Notes under the pieces: generated by a model | What the model was told of the DNA's origin: nothing | The model's input: only the letters and a program-made list of their open reading frames with translations | Database searches by the model: none | Shown here: one piece after another, positions 22,843 through 31,107 of the stretch | How the letters are laid out: every line of letters begins with the position of its first letter | How positions within the stretch are numbered: position 1 is the first letter of the stretch | DNA from: Oscillospiraceae bacterium | GTDB taxonomy: Bacteria; Bacillota; Clostridia; Oscillospirales; Ruminococcaceae | Assembly: GCA_029007985.1 (NCBI GenBank) | Contig: JAQXIW010000040.1 | Span: 1 to 40,803 of the forward strand | DNA: 40,803 nt | Reading direction: 5' to 3' | Position numbers and translations under genes: made by a program

Positions 22843-22871
22843 ATTTTAGCACCATGATTGTCATAATTCAA
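22843..22871 (-). promoter_or_regulatory. promoter of glnN
   Basis: On the minus strand TTGAAT (22871-22866), 17 nt, TAAAAT (22848-22843) with TGC directly before it (extended -10). Confidence 0.7.
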
Positions 22872-22918
22872 CAACAAAATATTAAGATATTTAATATTTG
22901 TTACTTTTAACATAAAGG

Positions 22919-22947
22919 TTGATATAATTCAAAAATGAGTTTATAAT
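22919..22947 (+). promoter_or_regulatory. promoter of the murD operon
   Basis: TTGATA (22919-22924), 17 nt, then TATAAT (22942-22947). Transcription would begin near 22954. A small CCTTTT/AAAAGG hairpin then overlaps the SD. Confidence 0.85.
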
Positions 22948-22999
22948 ACTTATATAAATTTTTGACTAAAACCTTTTCTAAAAAGGAGCATTTTTTATT

Positions 23000-24385
23000 A
23001 TGAGCAAAGCTACGGATTTTTACGATAGCCTAAACGGCAAAAAAGTTGCGTTCATCGGCGCCGGTGTAAGCCACAAAACACTGATTAAAATGTTTTCGGA
23101 ATACGGCGCAAATGTCACGCTGTGCGACAAAAAAACTCTTGACAAATTCGGCGATTATGCCGACACGCTAAAAGAGTTAAATGTCAATCTTTCATTGGGC
23201 GAAAACTACCTTGACGGGCTAAAAAATCAAGATATGATTATGCGCACGCCGGGTTTTGAATACTATACAAAAGAATTGCAGGACGAAATAGAAAAGGGCA
23301 CTCTTGTCACCAGCGAAATGGAGCTGTTTTTCTCTGTGTGCCCATGTAAAATTTATGCGGTAACCGGCTCGGACGGCAAGACCACCACGACTACTTTGAT
23401 AAGCGAAATGCTCAAAGAGAGCGGAAAAACCGTACATCTCGGCGGCAACATCGGCAAGGCTCTTTTACCGGAGGCGATGAATGTCAAGGAAGACGATGTG
23501 GCTGTTGTCGAGTTGTCGAGTTTTCAGCTTATTTCAATGCATCAGTCACCGGATGTTGCGGTAGTGACAAATGTCACCCCGAATCACCTTGACCACCACA
23601 AAGATATGCAGGAATATATCGACGCAAAGAGAAATATTCTGCTGTATCAAAATAAGGACAGCCGAGCAGTTTTGGGATATGAAAACGACATTTCCAGAAA
23701 TATGGAAAAGGATGTAAAAGGAGAGAGATTTTACTTTTCGCGCCTCACGGTTTTAGACAACTATGAGAACAGCGGCTACATTGATTTTGACGGCAATCTT
23801 TGCGTTTGCGGCAAAGCTGTTGTCAGACAGGACGAAGTGGCGCTGAGAGGCAAGCACAATCTTGAAAATCTGCTGCGGGCTTTTTGCGCCGTTGAGGGAG
23901 ATGTGCCGCACGAAATTATGGCAAAGGTTGCAATAGAGTTTAAGGGTGTTGAACACAGAATCGAGCCGGTCAGAACTCTCAACGGGGTGCAGTGGTTTAA
24001 CGATTCCATAGCCACCAGCCCTACACGAACAATTGCCGGGCTCAACAGCTTTTCACAGAAAATATGCATTATTGCGGGCGGATACGACAAGAAAATTCCA
24101 TATGAGCCGCTGGCACAGCCAATTATAGAGCATGTTAAATTGCTTGTTGTAATGGGCCAAACCGGACCGAAAATTGAAAAAGTAGTCAGGGAGAACCCGG
24201 ATTTTGAAAAGAGCGGAATAGTGATTATGCACGCCGACAACATGGAGCAGGCTGTAAAAATTATGTATGAAAATACAAAAGAAGGCGATATAGTTTCGTT
24301 CTGTCCGGCTTCCGCAAGTTTTGATTTGTACGCCAATTTTGAAGAGCGAGGCAGACATTTCAAAAGATTAGTAAATGAATTATGA
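23000..24385 (+). CDS. murD: UDP-N-acetylmuramoyl-L-alanine--D-glutamate ligase
   Basis: Cytosolic Mur ligase adding D-Glu to the peptidoglycan precursor, 461 aa. Domains: N-terminal Rossmann-like UDP-binding domain (1-105), with KKVAFIGAGVSHKTLIK where other MurD proteins have a 'GlG.SG' turn; central ATPase domain with TGSDGKTTTTTLI (P-loop), ELSSFQL and TNVTPNHLDHH; C-terminal domain with FKGVEHRIEPV, NDSIATSPTRT, IIAGGYDKKIPY and the ending CPASASFDLYANFEERGRHF. SD AAAGGAG. It overlaps the next gene by 4 nt (ATGA). Standing alone, away from a dcw cluster, is common in this group of organisms. Confidence 0.96.
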   Translation: MSKATDFYDSLNGKKVAFIGAGVSHKTLIKMFSEYGANVTLCDKKTLDKFGDYADTLKELNVNLSLGENYLDGLKNQDMIMRTPGFEYYTKELQDEIEKGTLVTSEMELFFSVCPCKIYAVTGSDGKTTTTTLISEMLKESGKTVHLGGNIGKALLPEAMNVKEDDVAVVELSSFQLISMHQSPDVAVVTNVTPNHLDHHKDMQEYIDAKRNILLYQNKDSRAVLGYENDISRNMEKDVKGERFYFSRLTVLDNYENSGYIDFDGNLCVCGKAVVRQDEVALRGKHNLENLLRAFCAVEGDVPHEIMAKVAIEFKGVEHRIEPVRTLNGVQWFNDSIATSPTRTIAGLNSFSQKICIIAGGYDKKIPYEPLAQPIIEHVKLLVVMGQTGPKIEKVVRENPDFEKSGIVIMHADNMEQAVKIMYENTKEGDIVSFCPASASFDLYANFEERGRHFKRLVNEL

Positions 24386-25104
24386 TTATTTCCGTCAAAG
24401 AAAATATCGAAAAGTTTTTGCGTAATTTGTCGGCCGAAAATTTTCTATCGAGAAAAATAATCGGTGAATACAACACATATAAAGATACGGACATATCTTC
24501 GTTTTTTGTGCTCAATGAGCTCAGCCTTATGATAATGGGCGAAAATATGTCTGTTTCCGGTGTGCCTAGTTCGGACGAATTAGAAGAAATAATTTCGTTT
24601 TGCTCATTTATGGGTATTTACGGTTTGGAATGCGAAAGCGGAAATTTACCTATAAAGACAAAAGTCACAATGAATTTGATGAGTTTTGTCGGCGAAACAC
24701 CGTTTACCGATGTAGAATTTTGTAAAAATACAAATATTTATGGCTTTTCGAAGTTCTGTCGGCAAAATTTCCAAGGTGTATCCTTTGAGACGGTTTATTC
24801 TTATTTCGCCAAAAAGGCAAATAAAGGGCTGTCGGATATTTACTATATAAAAAAAGGCGGAGACATTGTTTCGGGACTGATGGCGTCGGATTACGGCACG
24901 GATATATATTTGACATTTGTGTCGACCGACAAAAAGTACAGGGCAAAGGGGCACGCCTCACGGCTTATTCGCTGTGTCGCCGCACAGTATGACAAAAACT
25001 GCATTTTGATATGCGAAAACAATTTATTGAATTTTTATACAAATTTAGGATTTGAAAAGAAAGGCGAAATATACCTTTACAGACTGAGGGAAGAGAATAT
25101 ATGA
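24382..25104 (+). CDS. GNAT-family N-acetyltransferase
   Basis: A 240-aa protein whose last about 80 residues carry the GNAT acetyl-CoA fold: IYLTFVSTDKKYRAKGHASRLIRCVAAQ (the beta4 strand and the R/Q-x-x-G-x-G/A-like pyrophosphate loop K-Y-R-A-K-G-H-A) and NNLLNFYTNLGFEKKGE (the usual 'N..a..fYeklGF...g'). The N-terminal two thirds are not recognisable and probably form a degenerate GNAT half. The substrate cannot be told. It lies between murD and an YnbB-like gene, with 4-nt overlaps on both sides, so all three are translated together; a metabolic link is not shown. Confidence 0.82.
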   Translation: MIISVKENIEKFLRNLSAENFLSRKIIGEYNTYKDTDISSFFVLNELSLMIMGENMSVSGVPSSDELEEIISFCSFMGIYGLECESGNLPIKTKVTMNLMSFVGETPFTDVEFCKNTNIYGFSKFCRQNFQGVSFETVYSYFAKKANKGLSDIYYIKKGGDIVSGLMASDYGTDIYLTFVSTDKKYRAKGHASRLIRCVAAQYDKNCILICENNLLNFYTNLGFEKKGEIYLYRLREENI

Positions 25105-26366
25105 TAGAACTATTTTTTGACATAAAACCGGAGATGCTTGCGGCAGATGAAGAGGTAATGAAACTCTGTAAGCCGTATTTTGATAAAATAGATGAGGTGA
25201 GCGCATATAATCAGGTCAAAGTGCTGAAAGCTTTTATTGACAACGGCATTTCATCATCTCATTTGGTCGGCACAACCGGATACGGCTATGACGACAAGGG
25301 AAGAGACGGCTTGGACAGACTGTTTGCCTCGATTGTGGGGGCGGAGGACGCTCTTTGCAGGCACAATTTTATGTCCGGCACCCACACTCTTGCGGTTGCG
25401 CTTTTCGGCGTGCTGCGCACAGGGGATAAAATGGTGTGCGTGACCGGTACGCCTTATGACACCCTTCACGGCGTTATCGGCATCGACGGCTCTCACTACG
25501 GCAATTTGACGGACTACGGCGTAATTTACGACCAATGTGATTTGCTTGAAGATTCAAATCCTGACATCCGGGCAATCAAGCAAAAATGTGCAGACGCAAA
25601 AGTTTGTTATATTCAGAGAAGCCGCGGGTATTCTAACAGAAAAGCCCTTTCGCTTGAAACAATTAAAGAAATTTCCGACGCGGCGAAATCCGTAAACAAA
25701 GACATCATAGTAATGGTGGACAACTGTTACGGCGAATACACCCACAAGGAAGAGCCGATTCGGTACGGAGCTGATTTGATTATGGGCTCGCTCATAAAAA
25801 ATCCGGGCGGCGGCATAGCCCCGACGGGCGGCTATATTGCCGGCAGACATGATTTAGTCGAGATGTGCGGCCACAGACTTACCGCTCCGGGCACAGGCAG
25901 AGAGATAGGCTGCACCAACGATATGATGAGAGATATGTATCTGGGTGTTTATTTTGCGCCGATGGTTACGGCAAACGCTCTTAAAACAAGTATTTACACA
26001 TCGGCTTTGTATGAGAAAATGGGCTTCAAAACCGAGCCTTCGTATAAAGAAGACCGAAACGACATAATAACAATCATTGAATGTAAAAACCCGGAAAATA
26101 TCATAGAGATATGCAGAGCCATTCAGTCTGCGTCACCTATAGACGCATTTGCCGCCCCGGAGCCGGGCGATATGCCGGGATATGACAGCCAGGTTATTAT
26201 GGCTGCCGGCGCATTCACAATGGGCTCGTCGATAGAGCTTTCGTGCGATGCACCGATAAGAGAGCCGTATCTGCTGTATATGCAGGGCGGTACCTCTTTT
26301 GAGGCTTCACGCGCCGCTGTCCTGCTGTCGGCTCAAAAGGTGTTCGACATTCAAAACAAAAAATAA
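25101..26366 (+). CDS. ynbB: methionine gamma-lyase-family PLP protein (YnbB/aluminium resistance family)
   Basis: Cytosolic fold-type I PLP enzyme, 421 aa, of the Firmicutes YnbB family often labelled 'aluminum resistance protein' or 'methionine gamma-lyase family protein'. The true reaction is not settled. Landmarks: SSHLVGTTGYGYDDKGRDGL (about 52-71), HNFMSGTHTLAVALFGVLR (cofactor phosphate side), VMVDNCYGEY (the Asp under the PLP ring) and MGSLIKNPGGGIAPTGGYIAG, where Lys233 is the likely Schiff-base lysine. The length and the Gly-rich segment after the lysine match the family. The ATG overlaps the GNAT stop (ATGA). No T-rich terminator is clear; an inverted repeat AGAGCAGG / CCTGCTCT near 26383-26415 may serve. 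Confidence 0.9.
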   Translation: MIELFFDIKPEMLAADEEVMKLCKPYFDKIDEVSAYNQVKVLKAFIDNGISSSHLVGTTGYGYDDKGRDGLDRLFASIVGAEDALCRHNFMSGTHTLAVALFGVLRTGDKMVCVTGTPYDTLHGVIGIDGSHYGNLTDYGVIYDQCDLLEDSNPDIRAIKQKCADAKVCYIQRSRGYSNRKALSLETIKEISDAAKSVNKDIIVMVDNCYGEYTHKEEPIRYGADLIMGSLIKNPGGGIAPTGGYIAGRHDLVEMCGHRLTAPGTGREIGCTNDMMRDMYLGVYFAPMVTANALKTSIYTSALYEKMGFKTEPSYKEDRNDIITIIECKNPENIIEICRAIQSASPIDAFAAPEPGDMPGYDSQVIMAAGAFTMGSSIELSCDAPIREPYLLYMQGGTSFEASRAAVLLSAQKVFDIQNKK

Positions 26367-26399
26367 TTGTAAAAAATACAGAGAGCAGGGTGTAATCAC

Positions 26400-26428
26400 T
26401 TGACATCCTGCTCTTACAGTTGTATAAT
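26400..26428 (+). promoter_or_regulatory. promoter of tRNA-Leu
   Basis: Consensus sigma-A promoter: TTGACA (26400-26405), 17 nt, TATAAT (26423-26428), 18 bp before the mature tRNA 5' end. Confidence 0.93.
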
Positions 26429-26445
26429 AAATAGGCTAATTTAAT

Positions 26446-26532
26446 GCCGGTGTGATGGAATTGGCAGACGTGAAGGACTCAAAATCCTTTGTTAGTGATA
26501 ACGTGTCGGTTCGAGCCCGACCACCGGCACCA
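26446..26532 (+). tRNA. tRNA-Leu (anticodon CAA)
   Basis: An 87-nt class II tRNA. Acceptor stem GCCGGTG / CACCGGC with discriminator A and an encoded CCA. The anticodon stem AAGGA/TCCTT encloses loop CTCAAAA (anticodon CAA). There is a long variable arm (GTTAGTGATAAC region) and T-loop GGTTCGAGCCC. It reads the UUG codon. Singly transcribed, with a consensus promoter and a strong terminator. Confidence 0.97.
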
Positions 26533-26534
26533 GC

Positions 26535-26582
26535 AAAAATCCGAACCTAATCTTTTATTAAAGACAGGTTCGGATTTTTTTA
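26535..26582. terminator. terminator after tRNA-Leu, also usable from the minus strand
   Basis: A 14-bp stem AAAAATCCGAACCT (26535-26548) / AGGTTCGGATTTTT (26566-26579) with more T after it on the plus strand. Read from the minus strand it ends in TTTTTG, so it can also stop the diguanylate cyclase gene. Confidence 0.92.
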
Positions 26583-27674
26583 ATTATTTTTTTTGAATTG
26601 TTTTTTGTCTTCATACATATATCGGTCAACATTGTTGAGTACGACATGAAGATCTTCGTCAGGATGGTATTCCGTAATACCGAAAGCGAAGGTTATCGGC
26701 TCGCCTTGTATATCTCCGACTTCAAATCGGCTTTTTTCCAAAACTTTGCGGATTTCATCCGTTTGGTTAGCTTTACCGGTCAGTACAAATTCATCGCCGC
26801 CGTAGCGGAACAACTTCATGCTCTTGCTTTTGTTTTTGATAATTGTTGCCGCTACGCTGATAACCGCTTTATCACCTTCGAGATGTCCGAAAGTGTCATT
26901 GAGATACTTGAGATTGTTTATATCAATCATGGCGACGGTAAAACCGTGCCGTTTGTCGTATCTTTCCAACAACCCGGAAAACGCAAGTCTTGTGTAAGCG
27001 TCTGACAGGCTGTCGTACAGTATCTTGTGGATATTGATAAGTGAAAAATACAATATTACACAGATATATGTAGTGGTCCACAGAATAAAGTATCTTTTTG
27101 TGAAAATTTCTATCAGCGTGGAAATAACAAGCGCCGTAAAGACTATAGTCAAAAAAATACTTTCGGTTTTAACAGACTGAGTCTTTTTTTGAGTGGCTGT
27201 TATGTAAAAGAAAAATATATAGTAAAACAAAGCAAATATAAACGGCACAGCATACAGAGGGCCCCTGATAAAAACATTATCTTCTGTGACGGAGAAAATC
27301 GCACCGCTGAAGCAACTCCAAGTGCATACTGTTAATGACGCTATCTCGGGAATGAGATAATATTTGTACCACTTTTTCTTTGTTAAATCTTCAAAAATAT
27401 TCGTGATAATTATGAAAGCGATTGGCGGTACGCCAAAATAGAGCGTATTTACCGCCAGCCTGATAAGTCTGATGTTCGGCCCCGACATTGATTCCAATAC
27501 CACATCGGCAATCGAGACCAGTTTCATAATAAATACACAGCAGATTTCCAACAAAAACAGTTTCTGAACTCTTCGCTCGATAAGTGTATCGATTTTGACA
27601 ATGTATACAAATAAGACTACCGTAAATAAGGGCGCAAAATTTGTCTGTACAATGTCATACAAAAGTTCTTTCAC
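26580..27674 (-). CDS. membrane diguanylate cyclase (7 TM segments + GGDEF)
   Basis: Makes c-di-GMP from two GTP, 364 aa. About seven hydrophobic segments (roughly residues 13-28, 40-57, 70-92, 103-125, 137-160, 172-190, 195-216) form the sensor. The GGDEF domain follows (about 220-360): SDAYTRLAFSGLL (wide-pattern D-x-L/Y-T-x-R), VAMIDINNLKYLNDTFGHLEGD (metal Asp and the N-D-x-x-G-H loop) and RYGGDEFVL with G292-F296 intact, so it should be active. No R-x-x-D inhibitory site precedes GGDEF. The start is GTG, behind an SD made of a run of eight G (27680-27687). It lies 36 bp after the BTAD regulator gene and is probably cotranscribed. Confidence 0.93.
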   Translation of the reverse strand: MKELLYDIVQTNFAPLFTVVLFVYIVKIDTLIERRVQKLFLLEICCVFIMKLVSIADVVLESMSGPNIRLIRLAVNTLYFGVPPIAFIIITNIFEDLTKKKWYKYYLIPEIASLTVCTWSCFSGAIFSVTEDNVFIRGPLYAVPFIFALFYYIFFFYITATQKKTQSVKTESIFLTIVFTALVISTLIEIFTKRYFILWTTTYICVILYFSLINIHKILYDSLSDAYTRLAFSGLLERYDKRHGFTVAMIDINNLKYLNDTFGHLEGDKAVISVAATIIKNKSKSMKLFRYGGDEFVLTGKANQTDEIRKVLEKSRFEVGDIQGEPITFAFGITEYHPDEDLHVVLNNVDRYMYEDKKQFKKNN

Positions 27675-27679
27675 CGTTA

Positions 27680-27687
27680 CCCCCCCC
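27680..27687 (-). promoter_or_regulatory. G8 homopolymer forming the SD of the diguanylate cyclase gene
   Basis: Eight G in a row on the minus strand, preceded by AA and followed by TAACG-GTG. This tract is the only SD candidate. A change in its length by slippage would alter SD strength and spacing. Confidence 0.7.
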
Positions 27688-27710
27688 CTTCAAAAATATT
27701 TAGCGAAATA

Positions 27711-28916
27711 TCAGCACCACCCGGCGTCTACGAGAGGGGAGATTCTGATTCTCAGCATAGCTTTTTTAGAATGATATAATTCTTTATACTTTTTTTCTAT
27801 TCTGTTAAGGATGACGAGGATATTTTCCTCTTTATTCATTTGCACCATCAGTACAAACTGATTCAAAGAGCATCTTGAAAATACATCGCACTTTCTGATT
27901 GATATGCTGATGGATTCCTTCAGATGTTCCATTGCTTTATTACAAATATCTCGTTTTGGAGCCTTTCCTTCCCGTGTCTCAATATCTATGGTTGCAATAA
28001 AGTATGTCGTGCCGTTTCGGCGAATGTTCCTTGCCTGATATCTGTACAATTGTTTGAATATTTCGTATTCGCAATAATAGGCTGTATCCGGAGAAGTCTC
28101 GCTCTCGGCAAGATCTGCCATCAAATCATGTATGTCTATGCAGGTATCCGTTAGATTTTTTGAAATCTCATTGTAGAGCGAAATGGTTTCTTCTGAAAGC
28201 TCTACGCCAATCTCTTTGAAGAATACGTCTCTCATAACACTGTAATAGTTTACGGCAGCATGATTTTTACCCATCTTTGACAGAGCTTTCAAAATATATC
28301 GGTGTATCGGCTCTTCATAGTAGTCGTAATCGGAAGCTTTTTTTGCCAACAGGTACATTTTGTCCCATTTCTCATTTTTTTCATAGATGTCCAGCAGCGC
28401 ATAAGCGGCTTCGAAAAAAAGGTTGAGAAATCTTTGAGATACCGCAGATACCCAGTCTGTACAGTCAAGATTCGGACAAAAATCACCTTGATACGCGGCT
28501 ACGGTTGCTTCGAGCAATTTCCGTTTTTCTTCTTCACTTGTTCCGTCAGACAGAGCGGATTTTATACTGTTTTCAAAAACAAAAATATCGCTTTCAAAAA
28601 TCAACTCCGGATTAAGCCGATAAGAGCCGTTTGACGAAACAATGAGAACCTCATTGTCGCCCAAGCCCTTAGATTCGCATACTTTTCTGAATCTATATGC
28701 CAAATTTTTTAATGCAGCGGTAGGGTTTGATACACCGTCCGGCCAAAGCGAGTTGATAATTGTGGTTTTGCTGCAAACCGTATTTTTGTTTACGAGCAGA
28801 AAAGCAAACAAACTGCTGACTTGGTTGCTCAAATCGTTAGAAGTAACCTGAACACCGTTGTATTCGATTAAAAAATTACCCAAGAGAGATACATAAACAG
28901 TATTTTTTTTGTCCAT
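27711..28916 (-). CDS. SARP-like transcriptional regulator: wHTH-BTAD-degenerate GGDEF
   Basis: Cytosolic DNA-binding regulator, 401 aa. N-terminal OmpR-like winged helix (about 5-105: VSLLGNFLIEYNGV, SSLFAFLLVNKNTVCSKTTII, ALKNLAYRFRKV and a wing ending in NGSYRLNPE). A BTAD-type TPR domain follows (about 110-255; CTDWVSAVSQRFLNLFFEAAYALLDIYE). The C-terminal about 120 residues (about 275-395) are laid out like a GGDEF domain, with SRCSLNQFVLMV where RYGGDEFVLxx would stand, so it is not a cyclase. It may sense a nucleotide or dimerise. It is divergent from the pilus-like operon and upstream of a true cyclase. Target genes are unknown. SD GGGG precedes the ATG. Confidence 0.85.
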   Translation of the reverse strand: MDKKNTVYVSLLGNFLIEYNGVQVTSNDLSNQVSSLFAFLLVNKNTVCSKTTIINSLWPDGVSNPTAALKNLAYRFRKVCESKGLGDNEVLIVSSNGSYRLNPELIFESDIFVFENSIKSALSDGTSEEEKRKLLEATVAAYQGDFCPNLDCTDWVSAVSQRFLNLFFEAAYALLDIYEKNEKWDKMYLLAKKASDYDYYEEPIHRYILKALSKMGKNHAAVNYYSVMRDVFFKEIGVELSEETISLYNEISKNLTDTCIDIHDLMADLAESETSPDTAYYCEYEIFKQLYRYQARNIRRNGTTYFIATIDIETREGKAPKRDICNKAMEHLKESISISIRKCDVFSRCSLNQFVLMVQMNKEENILVILNRIEKKYKELYHSKKAMLRIRISPLVDAGWC

Positions 28917-28968
28917 TTTTTACCCCATCTCGTTTTCTATCATTCGGGTTTTTGTTATGTTAAAATTC

Positions 28969-28997
28969 ATTATAAGTCAAATGTATTCTTTTGTAAA
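28969..28997 (-). promoter_or_regulatory. promoter of the BTAD regulator-diguanylate cyclase operon
   Basis: On the minus strand TTTACA (28997-28992), 17 nt, TATAAT (28974-28969). The leader is about 45 nt. Confidence 0.85.
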
Positions 28998-29056
28998 GCA
29001 TTCAAAAGATAAAATCAATAATGAATGTAATAAATTTTTGTTTTGATACTGTACTG

Positions 29057-29089
29057 TTACCGAATAATATAAAATAATTGAAACGGTAA
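29057..29089. promoter_or_regulatory. inverted repeat around the -35 of the pilus-like operon (possible operator)
   Basis: TTACCG (29057-29062) and CGGTAA (29084-29089), 21 nt apart, flank the -35 hexamer at 29078-29083. A short direct repeat ACTG-TACTG lies just upstream. This could bind the divergently encoded BTAD regulator, but nothing proves it. Confidence 0.4.
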
Positions 29090-29106
29090 TTTTTGTATGT
29101 TATAAT
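29078..29106 (+). promoter_or_regulatory. promoter of the transglutaminase/pilus-like operon
   Basis: TTGAAA (29078-29083), 17 nt, TATAAT (29101-29106) with TGT directly before it. Transcription would start near 29113, only about 26 nt before the GTG start. Confidence 0.85.
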
Positions 29107-29138
29107 TTCAGTGAATATATATTACAGAGAGAATTATT

Positions 29139-30074
29139 GTGGGAAAATATACAAAATTACGGATTTTCTTATTGATATCTATATGTTTTTGTTCGTGTAC
29201 CGCATCTGAAACGGGAAAAACCAATATAAATGAAAGTAATACCGTACAGACTGAACGGTCGAAAAGAGACGCAACTCCAAAAGTGCTTGCACCTAAAACA
29301 GGGGACAGCAAAAAAGAAAAAGAGGGAGTCGGATATATTGACTATTCAAATTGTAACGAGGGCTACATTATCGCAAATTACTGCGGGGACAATCCCAAAG
29401 TCAAGCTGCAAATACGGACTCCTCGGGACAATATATATACCTATACGCTGAATTCGGGGGATGAGGTTTTTCCGCTGACGGAAGGCAACGGCGTTTATAT
29501 TTGCACCATGTATCTGAATAAAGAAGGCAAGTCTTATTCCGCCGCTATTTCAGTTGAGATAAATGTAACATTAAATGATGAATTGAAACCTTTTCTGTAT
29601 CCTAACCAATATGTATGGTTTACAGAGGAAACAAAATGTGTGCGGCAAGGGGAAAAAATCGCTTCCGTGTGTGAAAGCGAGATAGAAGTTGTCACCGGCG
29701 TATATAAATATGTTATAGGGCACCTAAAATACGACTATGACAAGGCGGAAACGGTACAGAGCGGGTATACGCCCGATGTCGACACAATTCTTGACTGTAA
29801 AAAGGGTATTTGCTTTGACTATTCTGCCGTGATGGCCACTATGCTTAGGTCACAGGGTATTCCCACAAAAATGGATGTGGGTTGGGCCGGCGATGTGTAT
29901 CACGCATGGGTGTCGGTTTATTTGTCGGACAGAGGTTGGGTGAACGGCGTAATCCAATTTGACGGAAACGAATGGCACATGATGGACCCGACATTTGCCG
30001 AAAATGACTTAAAAAACAGTTCGATATCATTTATTGATGACGACGATAATTATCAATTAAAATACAAGTACTAA
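29139..30074 (+). CDS. transglutaminase-like lipoprotein
   Basis: Secreted, lipid-anchored protein, 311 aa. Signal peptide: basic start then a hydrophobic stretch (about 8-18), lipobox near CFCSC (Cys about 18-20). A Ser/Thr/Lys-rich spacer (about 21-65) follows, then a beta-rich domain (about 75-150) and a transglutaminase-like/protease-fold domain with the triad Cys225 (KGICFDYSA), His255 (YHAWVSVY) and Asp283 (MMDPTF), so it is probably active in cross-linking or peptide cleavage at the surface. The start is GTG with a weak SD (AGAGAG). It is the first gene of the pilus-like operon and ends 1 bp before pilC. Association with the pilin-like proteins is inferred from position. Confidence 0.85.
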   Translation: MGKYTKLRIFLLISICFCSCTASETGKTNINESNTVQTERSKRDATPKVLAPKTGDSKKEKEGVGYIDYSNCNEGYIIANYCGDNPKVKLQIRTPRDNIYTYTLNSGDEVFPLTEGNGVYICTMYLNKEGKSYSAAISVEINVTLNDELKPFLYPNQYVWFTEETKCVRQGEKIASVCESEIEVVTGVYKYVIGHLKYDYDKAETVQSGYTPDVDTILDCKKGICFDYSAVMATMLRSQGIPTKMDVGWAGDVYHAWVSVYLSDRGWVNGVIQFDGNEWHMMDPTFAENDLKNSSISFIDDDDNYQLKYKY

Positions 30075-30075
30075 T

Positions 30076-31107
30076 ATGAAAACAGATAACTTATGGATTT
30101 CTCAATTTTGCAAACGGACAGCGGTTATTTTGAAATCGGGAATGACCGTTTATGACGGTCTGCGACTTTTGGCAGAAAGTGCGGATGACGAAAGCCGCGC
30201 TCTGTATAAAGAAATATCTGACAGCCTGATGAACGGCTGCAATATAAGTGACGCCATCAAAATAACAAACCGTTTTCCGGATTATATGGTCGGCAATATC
30301 AGAGCGGCGGAAAAAACCGGAAACCTTGAAAAGACTTTTGATTCTTTGGCTGATTATTACAATCGGCTTGACGATATGAACAACAGCATAGCAAATTCCG
30401 TTAAATATCCGGTGTTTATGTCTGTAATGATGTTTGCGATTATAGGGGTGGTGGCGCTGAAAGTATTACCGCTTTTTTCAAAAATATATATGCGGCTGGG
30501 AGCGCAGGCAAATTCTGCGGCGGTGATGATAATGACCGTTTCAAATTATTTATCTTATGCGGTTTTTGCAATAGGCGGCCTGTTTTCCGCCTTGTGTCTG
30601 TATGTGTTCATAGCGGTAAAAACCCAAAACGGCAGGCAAAGGCTGTTGAAAATTGCCGGAAGAATTTCTTTTACAAGAAACATAATGGAAAATATTGATA
30701 TTTCCTTTTTATTGAGAAATGTCGGTATGTTTTTATCTGCGGGTATCGGCTTGTCCGAAATTCCGGCAGAACACGGCTTATCTTTTTTGAGCCCCCGCAT
30801 TTCCGAAAAGGCAATAAAATTGAACGATTGCTTTTCAAAAGGCGATACAATGTATACCGCAGTAAAAGAATGCGATATTTTGACTCCGATGGAAAGAGAA
30901 ATTATAAGGCTGTCCGAAATGACGGGAGAATTAAAAAACACGGTGTCGACAATGACCGACAGTTATATGAAAAGAGCGTATGAAGAAATCGGAAATGCCG
31001 TGTCATTGATTGAGCCGGTATTGATTTCTGTTTTTGCCGCAGTAATCGGGGCAATATTGATTTGTACGATATTGCCGCTGCTGAGCATAACGGTAGGAAT
31101 GTTATGA
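30076..31107 (+). CDS. pilC: type IV pilus/type II secretion inner-membrane platform protein (PilC/GspF)
   Basis: Polytopic membrane platform of type IV pilus-like machines, 343 aa (usual about 350-400, so slightly short). Two GspF-type cytoplasmic helical domains are repeated (about 8-105 and about 210-310), both with the family pattern: LKSGMTVYDGLRLLAES and LSAGIGLSEIPAEHGLS; RAAEKTGNLEKTFDSLADYY and LSEMTGELKNTVSTMTDSY. Membrane segments lie at about 112-135, 157-182 and 315-340. No clear SD precedes the ATG, which follows the previous stop by one base, so coupling is likely. The next gene overlaps its stop. Confidence 0.9.
   Translation: MKTDNLWISQFCKRTAVILKSGMTVYDGLRLLAESADDESRALYKEISDSLMNGCNISDAIKITNRFPDYMVGNIRAAEKTGNLEKTFDSLADYYNRLDDMNNSIANSVKYPVFMSVMMFAIIGVVALKVLPLFSKIYMRLGAQANSAAVMIMTVSNYLSYAVFAIGGLFSALCLYVFIAVKTQNGRQRLLKIAGRISFTRNIMENIDISFLLRNVGMFLSAGIGLSEIPAEHGLSFLSPRISEKAIKLNDCFSKGDTMYTAVKECDILTPMEREIIRLSEMTGELKNTVSTMTDSYMKRAYEEIGNAVSLIEPVLISVFAAVIGAILICTILPLLSITVGML

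Noticed and set aside
26383-26416. Inverted repeat AGAGCAGG/CCTGCTCT as a confident ynbB terminator
   Set aside because: The loop is long, no T-run follows, and its right arm overlaps the tRNA-Leu promoter. It is mentioned only as a possibility.
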